64,000 nt of DNA from Desulfoscipio geothermicus DSM 3669 (GCF_900115975.1 NZ_FOYM01000014.1:1-64000), one strand, 5' to 3'. Positions 33,354-42,879 are shown, counted from the first letter of the stretch. The notes: generated by a model from the letters alone, not told the origin. A program made the numbers and translations.

Positions 33354-34549
33354 CAGACGCCCCCTTCCGTTATGATTTCATTACCCACATCCAGGATATT
33401 ATTAAAGCCGTCCTGTGTCAGGTAATTGTCCAGCTTGAAATACTGGTCCACCAATATACGCTTGCCGGTTATTTTGCTGGTTTTATAAACCAACACCCGG
33501 TGGCCGGAAAGCCAGCACAGTTTGTTTTCCATTAGCTTGACATCCTCATCGGACCATCCTTTTAGTTTCCATGTTTCCAGGTTCAGACCCGATGGGTTTT
33601 TTAATGCTTTGTAAAATCCCTGCAGTGTATCGTACAGTGCGCCCGAGGCGGTTACTTTCACAATTTTTTTCCGGCCTGTCTTATCTGTTTCGCGGATAGC
33701 ATTGATATGGGCGCACATTATTGCGGCTCCTTCTTTTTTGGGTGTTCTACCCCCTGTGGTGACGGCATCCATAAATTCAGTCAAGTTCTTTCTGATAACC
33801 GGCGCTTCGTTCACGTAGCAGTTTCCGTTACCTTGGAGCCCCCGGTATAACTGCCAGCCCCCGACGCCGGCGCGCAGGTCATTGGCCGCCTGCCCGTCCT
33901 TTACAACTAACCATTTGTTATTCCAGTTTGCTTTTAGCTCGTTTTTTACCTGATTTACCAGCTGCCTGTCATTGGGTCCGGGGTTGGATATCTGTTCGGT
34001 AATACTGGTAATCTCGTCCTGATTCAATCTCTGGTTTTGCGGAATATTAATAGCCCGGGCCAGGCCGGCTAATATGTCCACAAAATCGTTGACTTGATTT
34101 AAACTGAACTTGTAAGCCTGTTCGGTTTTAATTGTTTTGCCAAACGCATACCATTCCGGGATATCAATGTTATATTCACTAAACTGTACCGTGGTTACCA
34201 ATAGTATTTCTTCCTTTTGCCCGGGCCAGGCGTTTAATGTCCCTTCAAGTACAACGGTTTTGGCGGGCGCGCCGGCAAGCGCTTCGCGTGTAGGTTGGTT
34301 GGCCGGCTGCACGGAAAGAAATTTTTTTGTTTCCAACGTACGCCAACCGCCGCCCGGCTCCCTGACAAAAACGGACCCGTAAACAATACACAGGTCACGG
34401 TCGGGATCGTAGTGCATGGCTTTGCCGAATACGCGGGCGTGCCGGTAATAAATACCATACTGGTCATCCAACTGAGCACTTGCCCATGCGGGGGAGAGTA
34501 TAATCAGAGTTAATAACCCAAAGATGAATAAAGAAGCTTTTTGTTTCAT
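33353..34549 (-). CDS. Secreted protein of unknown function in the T4SS block
   Basis: A 398-residue protein with a signal peptide (cleavage after ASA, residue 25). No family was recognised. The middle contains helical, Asn/Gln-rich segments, and two Cys are present (NGNCYVN and AIMCAHI). Its end overlaps the TcpC start by 1 base (TGATG type), so it is translated with the channel genes. It may be an extracellular cap or adhesion part of the apparatus, by location only. Confidence 0.65.
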   Translation of the reverse strand: MKQKASLFIFGLLTLIILSPAWASAQLDDQYGIYYRHARVFGKAMHYDPDRDLCIVYGSVFVREPGGGWRTLETKKFLSVQPANQPTREALAGAPAKTVVLEGTLNAWPGQKEEILLVTTVQFSEYNIDIPEWYAFGKTIKTEQAYKFSLNQVNDFVDILAGLARAINIPQNQRLNQDEITSITEQISNPGPNDRQLVNQVKNELKANWNNKWLVVKDGQAANDLRAGVGGWQLYRGLQGNGNCYVNEAPVIRKNLTEFMDAVTTGGRTPKKEGAAIMCAHINAIRETDKTGRKKIVKVTASGALYDTLQGFYKALKNPSGLNLETWKLKGWSDEDVKLMENKLCWLSGHRVLVYKTSKITGKRILVDQYFKLDNYLTQDGFNNILDVGNEIITEGGV

Positions 34550-34558
34550 ACGATTGAT

Positions 34559-34990
34559 CTACTCCTTCGGATTTCCATAAGCGTCAAGGTAGAGCTTCCA
34601 AATACCGTCTTCTTTTGTCATGGGAACCTCCATTTCATGGGATGCTTTCTTTCCTTTAAATTCGGCAGTTAATTCAACCTTTACAATAGCTTTTGTGCCG
34701 TCAACTTTTTCAGAAAGCATTTTAACGCCGGTAATTTTGTCAAGCTCCTGTTTTCCGGCCATCCAGGCCAGGAATGTGGGAAGATCGGTTTGGTTGTCTG
34801 CCGCCGTTTTTAAGGATACAAATTGGGCGGCTTCGGTATAATTACCCTGTCGCATGTTTTCCATGAAGATTGTAAATGCCTGCCCCGGGCTTAGTTTTTT
34901 GGGATTTTCAGATTTCGCGCAACCGGTCATGCCGGCAAAAACAGACAAGGCAACGATTAACACAGTAGTTATTTTTAAGGCGCGTTTCAT
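34559..34990 (-). CDS. Lipoprotein, DUF4878/NTF2-like
   Basis: A 143-residue lipoprotein. The signal peptide ends in the lipobox MTGC (Cys near residue 24). The mature part starts with SPGQAFTIFMENMRQGNYTE and ends in a beta-rich region, a layout typical of DUF4878-type NTF2-fold lipoproteins. It overlaps the next upstream gene by 4 bp. Likely anchored on the outer face of the membrane as an accessory to the channel. Confidence 0.75.
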   Translation of the reverse strand: MKRALKITTVLIVALSVFAGMTGCAKSENPKKLSPGQAFTIFMENMRQGNYTEAAQFVSLKTAADNQTDLPTFLAWMAGKQELDKITGVKMLSEKVDGTKAIVKVELTAEFKGKKASHEMEVPMTKEDGIWKLYLDAYGNPKE

Positions 34991-35487
34991 ATCAAACCTC
35001 CTGAACGTTTATATACTTCCAATAGTACCCATCCCGATATAACCGGGAACACTAACAATTTTTCCAATATCCCTCCTGTATGCATTAAAGGTATGGTAAA
35101 CCGCACAGGCAGTGGCCAGAGCAGCGGAACCCCTGCGGGATTAAAAATGTCAAGGATCAGGTGGGATATATAGCCTGCCAGGAAAGCGATTAGTAAAGTT
35201 TGCGGTTGTTTCCAGCCGGCGATCATGGCAATTACGGCTATTAAAATAGCCCAAAACAATCCGGCTAAAAGAGAGTGTGTCGCTCCCCTGTGCCCCAGGG
35301 TACCGCCGATCGCGGTGGGTAATACTGGTACCCGCGCGCCGACAAAGGATTCCGGGGAATCTATATCTGGCAGCAGCGCAGCTATACCTGATACACAGGC
35401 GAAAACAGCAGCTTTTTCTATACTGACGCCATCAGCCACCATTAAACCGGCAGCGATGCCACCTACAACATGGGTTGGGAAAAGCAT
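34987..35487 (-). CDS. YdjM/DUF457-type membrane-bound hydrolase-like protein
   Basis: A 166-residue membrane protein with the N-terminal MLFPTHVVGGIAAGL and the motifs LLPDIDSPES and LGHRGATHSLLAG. These His/Asp motifs define the YdjM (LexA-regulated, membrane-bound metal-dependent hydrolase-like) family. A third His-containing segment is GYISHLILDIFNPAG. The precise reaction is unknown in the family. It overlaps the lipoprotein gene, so it belongs to the same operon. Confidence 0.88.
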   Translation of the reverse strand: MLFPTHVVGGIAAGLMVADGVSIEKAAVFACVSGIAALLPDIDSPESFVGARVPVLPTAIGGTLGHRGATHSLLAGLFWAILIAVIAMIAGWKQPQTLLIAFLAGYISHLILDIFNPAGVPLLWPLPVRFTIPLMHTGGILEKLLVFPVISGWVLLEVYKRSGGLI

Positions 35488-35510
35488 TGTATCACCTTAA
35501 AACATCTTTT

Positions 35511-36920
35511 TTAAAAAGATAGTCGCCCGTTATTACCGGCAACTACCACGTTTCTTACGTTACATGTTTTTTTCTCTTGCAATTTATAGTAAATGCTGGA
35601 GTGGAGTAAATTAGCGCATTTGCTGCAGGCAAAAAATCTTCTTGCCCCGATAAATAATTTACCGTTGTCATCAAGCTCAATATATTCGCTGCACTCAACT
35701 TTAAAGGCTCCGCAGATGCCGCACATTTTTGCATTACCCTTAAACTTAATTTCCACTCTCGCACCCGGTGGTATATTTGATGATGCCGGGTTGTTTGATT
35801 TCGTTGTTGTTATTTGCGCAGTCTTTTTATAAAAAGTGTCCAGCTTAATCACCTGGATACCCAGGCCGGACAGATAAGCTTTTGCGTATTCCATTTTCCT
35901 TTGTCCCCCGAAGGGTATTGCAAACGAATCCAGGGATATTTGCATTGGTACATTTTTTTCGATTGTCGCCAGCTTTTTCGAAAGGTGTATTTTGTTAATG
36001 TTGCTGCGGATGTTTTCGCCTGCTTTGCCGGGGATCTCTTGTGCCCGAGCTAATAGGTTATCCAAGGATTTATATTTTTTAAGTAAGGATATAGCTGTTT
36101 TGATGCCTATCCTGGGTACACCGGGTATATTATCTGAGTGATCCCCGGCCAGAGACTTTATGTCAACCGTCAATGAATGAAAAAACCCCGTGATTAACGG
36201 AGTTGTATGGGGCGTGCATTCTTCAAATCGGCCCTTGTGCAATAACACTGTTATCTTGTCATTAATTAGCTGAAGGCAGTCTTTATCGCTTGTCAAAATT
36301 TCAACTTTGAAGTTTTCTTTAGCTGCCTTGTTTGCCACGGTGCCAATGACATCGTCAGCTTCATAACCTTCTAATTCAATATATGGGATTCCTATTTTTT
36401 GCATAGTTTCTCGCGCGATTGATAACTGAATAACCAAATCGTTGGGAGTTTCTTTTCTGTTTGCCTTATATTCCGGAAAAATACGGTGACGGAACGTTTT
36501 GCCCGGGTAATCCATGGCCACAAGCATGTGCGTAGGGTTGCGGGCCATAGCCGCTGCTATGAGAGTGCGCAGCGCACCGTACACTGCATTTGTCGGTCGT
36601 CCGTCCGGTGCTCTCAGCATGGGTGTGCCGTAGTATGCTCTGTTAATTATTGAATTACCATCGACGATTAGAATCTTTTTGAGACTTGGTTTACTGTTTT
36701 GATTAGTATTTTCTATAATGCTGGCTGTTTTCTTTTCCCGGGCTCCGGTCTGATTATTTCCATTACAAACAAAATAATTAATACCCTTTTTGTATCTGCG
36801 TGCCGTGGTACAGGCATGTTCCCATTCTGCTGCTGAAATCTCACCGGTATCTGGGTGAATACATTTCATTACTTTGCTGCACTCACTCCACAGAGAGCAG
36901 ACATCAAAATCTTTCATCAA
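35511..36920 (-). CDS. 5'-3' exonuclease (PolA/FEN type) with extra cysteine-rich ends
   Basis: Structure-specific nuclease of 469 residues. The core (about residues 80-345) carries KKILIVDGNSIINRAYYG, EGYEADDVIG, TSDKDCLQLI and the helix-hairpin segment GDHSDNIPGVPRIGIKTA, with His where many relatives have Ser. Unusual additions are a Cys-containing N-terminal region of about 80 residues and a C-terminal four-Cys zinc-ribbon-like unit (CGICGAF...FACSKCANLL). It may process DNA ends or replication intermediates of the element. It starts the minus-strand run leading into the T4SS genes. Confidence 0.88.
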   Translation of the reverse strand: MMKDFDVCSLWSECSKVMKCIHPDTGEISAAEWEHACTTARRYKKGINYFVCNGNNQTGAREKKTASIIENTNQNSKPSLKKILIVDGNSIINRAYYGTPMLRAPDGRPTNAVYGALRTLIAAAMARNPTHMLVAMDYPGKTFRHRIFPEYKANRKETPNDLVIQLSIARETMQKIGIPYIELEGYEADDVIGTVANKAAKENFKVEILTSDKDCLQLINDKITVLLHKGRFEECTPHTTPLITGFFHSLTVDIKSLAGDHSDNIPGVPRIGIKTAISLLKKYKSLDNLLARAQEIPGKAGENIRSNINKIHLSKKLATIEKNVPMQISLDSFAIPFGGQRKMEYAKAYLSGLGIQVIKLDTFYKKTAQITTTKSNNPASSNIPPGARVEIKFKGNAKMCGICGAFKVECSEYIELDDNGKLFIGARRFFACSKCANLLHSSIYYKLQEKKTCNVRNVVVAGNNGRLSF

Positions 36921-36986
36921 AGCACCTCCGAAAAACCGGGCGTTGCCAGATAGTGCACTTTTTCTTTGTTATGTGTCACTAACAAT

Positions 36987-37685
36987 TTAAATACCGGAAC
37001 CCAAAGCCATAGGCTCTTCAGTTTCCCTTTCTGTGATTTTGTCTGAAATGCTAAACTTTTCCCCATCTTCATAGCCTTTTTCATACGCTTCGGAATAGCC
37101 TTGATAGTAAGTGTTGGTTTTAACTGTTCCTTTAAATTTAATCTGACTATACGCATCGACAACCTCTTTGTCTTTTACAAGGACTAAGCCCCACTCTTGA
37201 TTTCTCTTCTTTTGCTCTTCGAATTTTTCATGCAAACCATCAATGAACCCCAATGCATAATCGTTTTCAAGGCCCCTTGTACTACAACCTTCCCTCATAT
37301 ACTGATACCTTAATCTCTTCACAGCGCTATTTATACAATCAACGGCATACTCCAAAACTATGTTGCAAACTGTAATATCTTCTTCTCTGCCAAAAAAAGT
37401 TATAGTATTTGTGCGTCTTGTTTTAAAATAGTGGTAACATCCGAAGTTATCTGCAATTAACTTTGCTAATTTTGCCTTCCATTTAGCTTTAGTAAAAGTC
37501 ACTTTGGTAATATTCTCCTTAATAGCGCTACTAAAAGTTTTGAATTCCTTGACTTCTTTAAGTGATAATTTGTTTTTTGCAAGTAGTTCCTGTGCCTTAA
37601 GCATCGCTAATTCAGCTTCGTGTCTGTTACTGCTTTCACTTAAAGCTAATAACTTTTGTATTTTTTCAATCAGCTTGGTATCCAA
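36987..37685 (-). CDS. DUF2786 protein
   Basis: A 232-residue protein whose N-terminus, LIEKIQKLLALSESSNRHEA, is the DUF2786 signature, common in phages and mobile elements. The middle holds a basic region and FFGREEDITVCNIVLEYA. The function of the family is unknown. Located between the exonuclease and the second recombinase as accessory cargo. Confidence 0.82.
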   Translation of the reverse strand: MDTKLIEKIQKLLALSESSNRHEAELAMLKAQELLAKNKLSLKEVKEFKTFSSAIKENITKVTFTKAKWKAKLAKLIADNFGCYHYFKTRRTNTITFFGREEDITVCNIVLEYAVDCINSAVKRLRYQYMREGCSTRGLENDYALGFIDGLHEKFEEQKKRNQEWGLVLVKDKEVVDAYSQIKFKGTVKTNTYYQGYSEAYEKGYEDGEKFSISDKITERETEEPMALGSGI

Positions 37686-37815
37686 AACTTTCCCTCCTTT
37701 GCGTCACATCTTTAACAAACAATGCGTTTACATTATTTTCTTTTGCTCATTTAACCATTCCTAATATTCAGGTGTTTGCTGCAGGCATTTCGCAAAATCT
37801 TTGTATGTGCAACTA

Positions 37816-38178
37816 TTAGCCTTTAGCTTTGCGAATTATTTCATCAATGTAATCAGTGTCATGGTTTTCCTTGTTTAGAAATCGTCTTGCATACTTCAAC
37901 GCTTCCAGTAACTCTTCATGTATATTAACTCGACGAACAATTTCTTCTGCTTCCTGGGTATGATAGTATTTTCTTTTGGCTATCTCAAAAAGAATAGCAT
38001 CCTCCGTAACCCTTAAAGATAGCAGCTCAGTATTTACTTGCTTTTCAAACTCGCAGTGTGTTTTTCTAACAATACCATTTTGCACCAATATTCCGGTTCT
38101 TCTAAAGTCATCTATTTCTTTGAATGCTTGACGTAATTCGTCTTCAGTTAGTTTTCCAACCAATTTCTCTGTAAACAT
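37816..38178 (-). CDS. Hypothetical soluble protein
   Basis: A 120-residue helical, charged protein of no recognised family, preceded by an AGGAGG-type ribosome site (ATAGGAGGGGTATA). It sits alone between the DUF2786 and recombinase genes. Nothing in the sequence suggests a membrane or catalytic function. Confidence 0.55.
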   Translation of the reverse strand: MFTEKLVGKLTEDELRQAFKEIDDFRRTGILVQNGIVRKTHCEFEKQVNTELLSLRVTEDAILFEIAKRKYYHTQEAEEIVRRVNIHEELLEALKYARRFLNKENHDTDYIDEIIRKAKG

Positions 38179-38265
38179 TATACCCCTCCTATGTGAAATA
38201 TATTTGAATATGCAGCACAGTTACTTTTCTACAATCTCAAACTTTAAACAGACTATACATCATTT

Positions 38266-39120
38266 TCATTCCCACGCCAACCTATCCACTGCCTTTTCCA
38301 GGTCCTGAACCGAAGGCCTGGTGTATCTGGCTGTGGTATTTAGGTTGGCGTGACCCATTAAAGCCGCCACCCGGTCCAGGCTTTCGCCGGCATCCACGAG
38401 CATCTTGCCAAAGGTATGACGAAGTATATGTGGAGTAACATTTAGCCCTGACACCCGTCCGTATTTTGTTAAAACATTCTCGGCGGATCTGGTTGTGATA
38501 TGTCCGCCCCGGCGGCCGGGAAATAACCACTCCCCTTTTGTTTCACTTATGTACCCATCCAGTGCCCGGCGAACCGTTAGATTTAACGGCACCTCCCGAT
38601 ACTTATCCCCTTTACCATGCCGGACTCGGACAATTCCCGAACGCTCCCTGATTATTACATCGTCAATCTTAAGAGATACAGCTTCGGATATCCGCAAACC
38701 GGTGTGTATAAGTAGCAACACTAGCGCAATATCCCTGGTTTTACCGTATTTTTGAATTGTTCTTATAAAGATTCCTAGTTCTCGTCGATCAAGCCACCGG
38801 GGTGCGTTTTTTTGTTCCTGCACCCTTTTAATGCTGGCTGATGGGTTAACCTGTATTACACCCTTAACGTTTGCCCAGACAAAAAAGCTATTCAATACAT
38901 CAAGCGCGTGGTTAATGGTGGCCGGTTTCCTTCCCTTCTCAACCAAATGCCTGCGGTAATTGGCCACATCCAGGGAAGTTATAGCGGCTGCGTCAAACTC
39001 ACCATGAACCTGCTCCACCCACCTGGCAAACCGGCGCAGTGTGGTTATGTAAGAATTTACTGTACGTTTAGACAACCCCCGGCCTTGCAAGTGTGTTTTG
39101 AAGCTATATAAGATTTCCAC
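38266..39120 (-). CDS. Tyrosine recombinase (XerC/D type), copy B
   Basis: A 284-residue site-specific recombinase with the core-binding domain at about 1-95 and catalytic residues R143, H231, R234, H257, Y266. It differs clearly from copy A, so the two were acquired separately. It lies between the T4SS-linked cargo and the ietAS defence pair and could belong to either mobile unit, or could resolve dimers. No attachment site was identified beside it. Confidence 0.93.
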   Translation of the reverse strand: MEILYSFKTHLQGRGLSKRTVNSYITTLRRFARWVEQVHGEFDAAAITSLDVANYRRHLVEKGRKPATINHALDVLNSFFVWANVKGVIQVNPSASIKRVQEQKNAPRWLDRRELGIFIRTIQKYGKTRDIALVLLLIHTGLRISEAVSLKIDDVIIRERSGIVRVRHGKGDKYREVPLNLTVRRALDGYISETKGEWLFPGRRGGHITTRSAENVLTKYGRVSGLNVTPHILRHTFGKMLVDAGESLDRVAALMGHANLNTTARYTRPSVQDLEKAVDRLAWE

Positions 39121-39160
39121 TTTATCTCCCTCCGGTGATTTCCTTATACGAAGAAAAAAA

Positions 39161-39177
39161 CCCCCGTTAACAGGAGG
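39161..39177. terminator. Short bidirectional terminator
   Basis: A CCCCC/GGAGG hairpin around GTTAACA, with T runs on both outer sides. It separates ietS from the recombinase. Confidence 0.5.
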
Positions 39178-39278
39178 TTTTTTAATACTTATACGTAATT
39201 TTTTAGGCTATTTTTTCGCATAAGACCTCTTATGTGTATTGATTATTCTCACAAATATTATAAATTTTTTAGTTAAAC

Positions 39279-41870
39279 TTAAGGTGTAATACCAACAAGT
39301 TGACGAATACGTGTACGTATTTCATTATAAACTGGTAAATTCAAGGCTGGTGCTACTTCCAGTGTAACTACTAAAGCATACGGGATACTTTCCGTTAATT
39401 TACCAGCATCAGCCCGACAGTTAACTTGAACAATTATTTTGTCTTCATCCACAAACGACGAAGCCTTATCTCCGGCAAAAATTTCATGTTGCACTGTTCC
39501 TCTGCGAACTGTTTGCCAATCAGCTTCCTGACGACTCACTTGCAGTAGTTGTTGAAACTCACCTTCTTTCTGATCACCACCATATGGGTCAAACCATAAA
39601 TTAGATTTTCTGTAAGCACGATGAGTTGGATTAATTGGTGTAAACCATGCAAGTGTAACAGTTACACGACGCCAGATTTTTTTACCACTAATGCTCGGTG
39701 GTAAGGGTATGATATAGCGGTGTGCTTCATTATCATAAAGACTACCACATCCAAGCATTGTAGCACGCTGATCAGTGCATTCAAAAACTCTTTCTGACAT
39801 TACCAAACCATACCCTAGTAAACGTGCAATTATGTTTTTATCACTGATAATTCTTTTAATATTTTCGTATGAATCTCCCCAACTAGCACTATGAACTAAA
39901 AGTGCCTTTATTAAAACTGCAGTATAATTATCATGTAAACGATCTCCGCCAGGTTCATTTTTAAGTTGCTGTAGAAGATCATACAATAAAACAGCTGTAC
40001 GTGAAGCTAAAGCAGTTGCATTACTAGTTCCACGCATGTGTCGGGTGGCCCCTAAATTACCAATCTTTGCAGCTGGAGAAGCCACCCTTTGTCCTGGCGG
40101 ATAACTTGATCTGTTGATTTCAATAATAGCTTTAGTATGAGTATTACCAAGGAGTTCTTGATATGTTTGTCGTCCCCCAGGGAAAAAAATGTCAGGTTTT
40201 ATTGAGCGGCGAAAGCCAAGGCCTTGGGCACAAATTGGGCTTGGTAACCCTTTCGACACAAATGGGTCTATCCTGTTCCCAAGGTTTGAATTGGATGAAC
40301 TATCTTCATGAACGGCCCCAATAGTTAAAACATTTATGGCCTCTGCAGGAGATAATAGACGACGGTTTCTGCCTTGCTGTATAATTGTTTTTAAAACTTC
40401 TTCTTCGAAACATGCTGCATTCTGTCTCACCATAGATAATTCTCTTCTGTGAATATTTAGCTCAATTCCAGAAGGATAGTTGCCAGCACTAACAATAAAT
40501 AATACCTGATATTTCCATGACAAGTAGTCCAAAAGCCTTGCCCAAGGACTAATTAGTCTATCGAATGGCCGCCCTGGATCACCAATCGAGAGATTGATAA
40601 TGCGAACAGTAGGAGCAACTGCCGGTTCTGTCCCTTCGCCTTCAAAAAGCCGTCGAACTGAACGGTGTACTAAATCAACGGGTAGTACATCTTCGGGAAT
40701 ACATTCAACCTTAGGGTTACGCCAATCCCTATGGTCTGGTTTTAATATTGGCCGTACATATAATGGGTGATTAATTGGTAGTTCGCTTGCATCAAGCTCT
40801 CCATGTATAAGCAAAGACGCCATTGCTGTGCCATGGTACCTATTTAAAACAGGGTAATCAGCGGCCCAGTTTTCGGGATCATCTACTATTAACCGTCCAT
40901 CTAATAATTTATGATTTTCAATCGGCAAACCATCTAAGAGAGCAACAATGGGGTTGCCTTGTGGTAGTGGGAGATTATCGCGGGTTAATTCACTAAATGA
41001 TTCTCTATCATCAGGCATATCAACAACCGCTTGCCCTACCGGTCGGAAAAACATAACTTGCTCGCAGCGCACTAATTGTATGGATCTGTCTTTAAAAATT
41101 GCCTCAACCTTTTGAATAGGAAGTTCCGCGAGGATAGCATGATATGCAATCTCTTCAATGCAACAAGCCTGTCCAATAACACGACCATGTAAGTCGTGTA
41201 CCAAACGCTGAACTATATCTTCTGATTTATTACGCTTATCAACTGATTGACGAAACCATAACTCAATCTCAATTTTCATATATTCTTCTCCGATAGCAAC
41301 CCTTTCTTGCCAATCTTCCAATAATCCCGTTTCAAACAACCGGTCTTCTGGGCCCCATGGATGAATATCCTTTAGTTGTTTAAATAAATGGCCCCACTTC
41401 TTTCGTCCTCTTTGAAACTGAGGATCTTCTGGATTTTTACAAAAAGTTTTCCATAATGAAAATAATTCTTGAAGACCCCTGTTGTTAGAAAAAATTAGGT
41501 ATAGGCGACCGGGAAGGGCTTTGTCAGGGTGTTCTTCGTCGACGTAAAAATCATTATCAGGAGTAATATCATCTAAGTCTGAATCGGCTAACCATTCAAG
41601 TCCCTCAATGCCCCGTAAAGCTTTACAAAAATCATCTATTTTTCCAACTGTTTCCAGAACCAGGACTTTTTCAGGCTCTATTCCAGTAGGATCATCTCGC
41701 ATTTCAACTCGACACGCCTCAAAAGCCCGTTCTAGTTGTTCGAACTTTGGCTGCAGACGTTCTAATTGGCGAACTGGTGAAGGGAAATGCATTTTACCTG
41801 GCATTATTTTTTTCTTATGTCTACCCACAATTGCAGGTTCAGGAAAAATTAATAAAGGTTTTTCAGCCAT
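39279..41870 (-). CDS. ietS: IetS-like subtilisin-type serine protease
   Basis: An 863-residue protein with a large N-terminal region and an S8 protease domain. All catalytic parts are visible: D313 in VALLDGLP, H346 in RYHGTAMASLL, the oxyanion Asn464 in SAGN, and Ser616 in RGTSNATALAS. It overlaps the upstream AAA-ATPase gene by 8 bp. Such pairs are known as IetAS, first described as a plasmid-stabilising toxin-antitoxin system (protease toxin, ATPase antitoxin) and later listed among antiphage defence systems. No signal peptide is present, so it acts in the cytoplasm. The trigger and substrates are unknown. Confidence 0.88.
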   Translation of the reverse strand: MAEKPLLIFPEPAIVGRHKKKIMPGKMHFPSPVRQLERLQPKFEQLERAFEACRVEMRDDPTGIEPEKVLVLETVGKIDDFCKALRGIEGLEWLADSDLDDITPDNDFYVDEEHPDKALPGRLYLIFSNNRGLQELFSLWKTFCKNPEDPQFQRGRKKWGHLFKQLKDIHPWGPEDRLFETGLLEDWQERVAIGEEYMKIEIELWFRQSVDKRNKSEDIVQRLVHDLHGRVIGQACCIEEIAYHAILAELPIQKVEAIFKDRSIQLVRCEQVMFFRPVGQAVVDMPDDRESFSELTRDNLPLPQGNPIVALLDGLPIENHKLLDGRLIVDDPENWAADYPVLNRYHGTAMASLLIHGELDASELPINHPLYVRPILKPDHRDWRNPKVECIPEDVLPVDLVHRSVRRLFEGEGTEPAVAPTVRIINLSIGDPGRPFDRLISPWARLLDYLSWKYQVLFIVSAGNYPSGIELNIHRRELSMVRQNAACFEEEVLKTIIQQGRNRRLLSPAEAINVLTIGAVHEDSSSNSNLGNRIDPFVSKGLPSPICAQGLGFRRSIKPDIFFPGGRQTYQELLGNTHTKAIIEINRSSYPPGQRVASPAAKIGNLGATRHMRGTSNATALASRTAVLLYDLLQQLKNEPGGDRLHDNYTAVLIKALLVHSASWGDSYENIKRIISDKNIIARLLGYGLVMSERVFECTDQRATMLGCGSLYDNEAHRYIIPLPPSISGKKIWRRVTVTLAWFTPINPTHRAYRKSNLWFDPYGGDQKEGEFQQLLQVSRQEADWQTVRRGTVQHEIFAGDKASSFVDEDKIIVQVNCRADAGKLTESIPYALVVTLEVAPALNLPVYNEIRTRIRQLVGITP

Positions 41871-42849
41871 TTAAATCAATCCTTTTTAATAAGGAAAAGC
41901 GTTCTTTCCATTGCCTAATACGGTCATTTACGATACTTTTTATATCATCTTTTGGTAAGGTTAATACACGCCGGCGTAATATATCATTACCAAATTCTTC
42001 GATTTCAGCAAAACTTAAACCTTCTAATTTTTCTGCTAACGTACTGGGTGCATAGCCAAGTGGCATTCCTAAACGTTTTTCAAAGCGTTTAAACCAAAGT
42101 TCTAATTCTGCTTTTTTAGGTGCAGGTAACAACATTCTTAATTGGAAACGTCGCCACACTGCACGATCCAAAAGTTCAGGGTGATTCGTTGCTGTTACAA
42201 CTATAACATGACTGGGCAAATCATCTATTTGTAGTAATAAAGAACTTACTACCCTCTTTATCTCCCCTGTTTCATGGGCGTCTCCGCGTTCTTTACCTAA
42301 AGTATCAAATTCATCAAAGAATAAAATACAATGGTGTGTTCTTATAAAATCAAAGAGGCGACGTAATTTTATAGCGGTTTCGCCCAAGTAACTTGCGATA
42401 ATTCCCTCATATCTTACTACTATCAAGGGAACCATTAAAGCTTTAGCTAAAGCCTCTGCCAAAGATGTTTTACCATTTCCAGGAGGACCAACAAGTAATA
42501 TACGGTGACGGGGTTCTAGTCCGTAAGAACGTAATAAGTCACGACGTTGATGTTCTTCTACTAATTCTGAACAAGCACTCATAACCGCTTTAGGCAATAT
42601 TAAATCATCCAAATTTTGTTGAGGGGTAATTTCACAAAATAGGTTTTGGATCCGCCCGTCTGGAACGGATAGGATCTTAGTATCAGTTGAGCCATTCGTT
42701 TTTAGGTACTCTTCCAAGCGGCTAGCTAAAATATGATGTTGTTTTTTTCGTTCCTCTGCAATTATTGCCTCAACTGTTTTTCGGAAGAGTAACTGGTCTC
42801 CACGACTGCCCGCCCGTACCAAGTTAATTAATAAATCAGAACGGGCCAT
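41863..42849 (-). CDS. ietA: IetA-like AAA ATPase
   Basis: AAA+ ATPase of about 328 residues, from the ATG at 42849 (ribosome site GGAGTG). A longer frame starts upstream of the probable -10 box and is rejected. Walker A GPPGNGKT is at 121-128, Walker B LFFDEFD near 177-182, and a sensor region TATNHPELLDRAVWRRF follows. It is partner and presumed controller of the downstream subtilase. The N-terminal MARSDLLINLVRAGSRGD segment is shared by relatives that accompany S8 proteases. Confidence 0.88.
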   Translation of the reverse strand: MARSDLLINLVRAGSRGDQLLFRKTVEAIIAEERKKQHHILASRLEEYLKTNGSTDTKILSVPDGRIQNLFCEITPQQNLDDLILPKAVMSACSELVEEHQRRDLLRSYGLEPRHRILLVGPPGNGKTSLAEALAKALMVPLIVVRYEGIIASYLGETAIKLRRLFDFIRTHHCILFFDEFDTLGKERGDAHETGEIKRVVSSLLLQIDDLPSHVIVVTATNHPELLDRAVWRRFQLRMLLPAPKKAELELWFKRFEKRLGMPLGYAPSTLAEKLEGLSFAEIEEFGNDILRRRVLTLPKDDIKSIVNDRIRQWKERFSLLKRIDLNG

Positions 42850-42873
42850 AATTTCACTCCATTCTGTCAATAA

Positions 42874-42879
42874 ATTATA
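42874..42879 (-). promoter_or_regulatory. -10 box for ietAS
   Basis: Perfect TATAAT on the minus strand, 25 bases upstream of the chosen ietA start. The -35 region is weak. The AT-rich interval 42880-43120 holds no gene that I can see. Confidence 0.5.
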
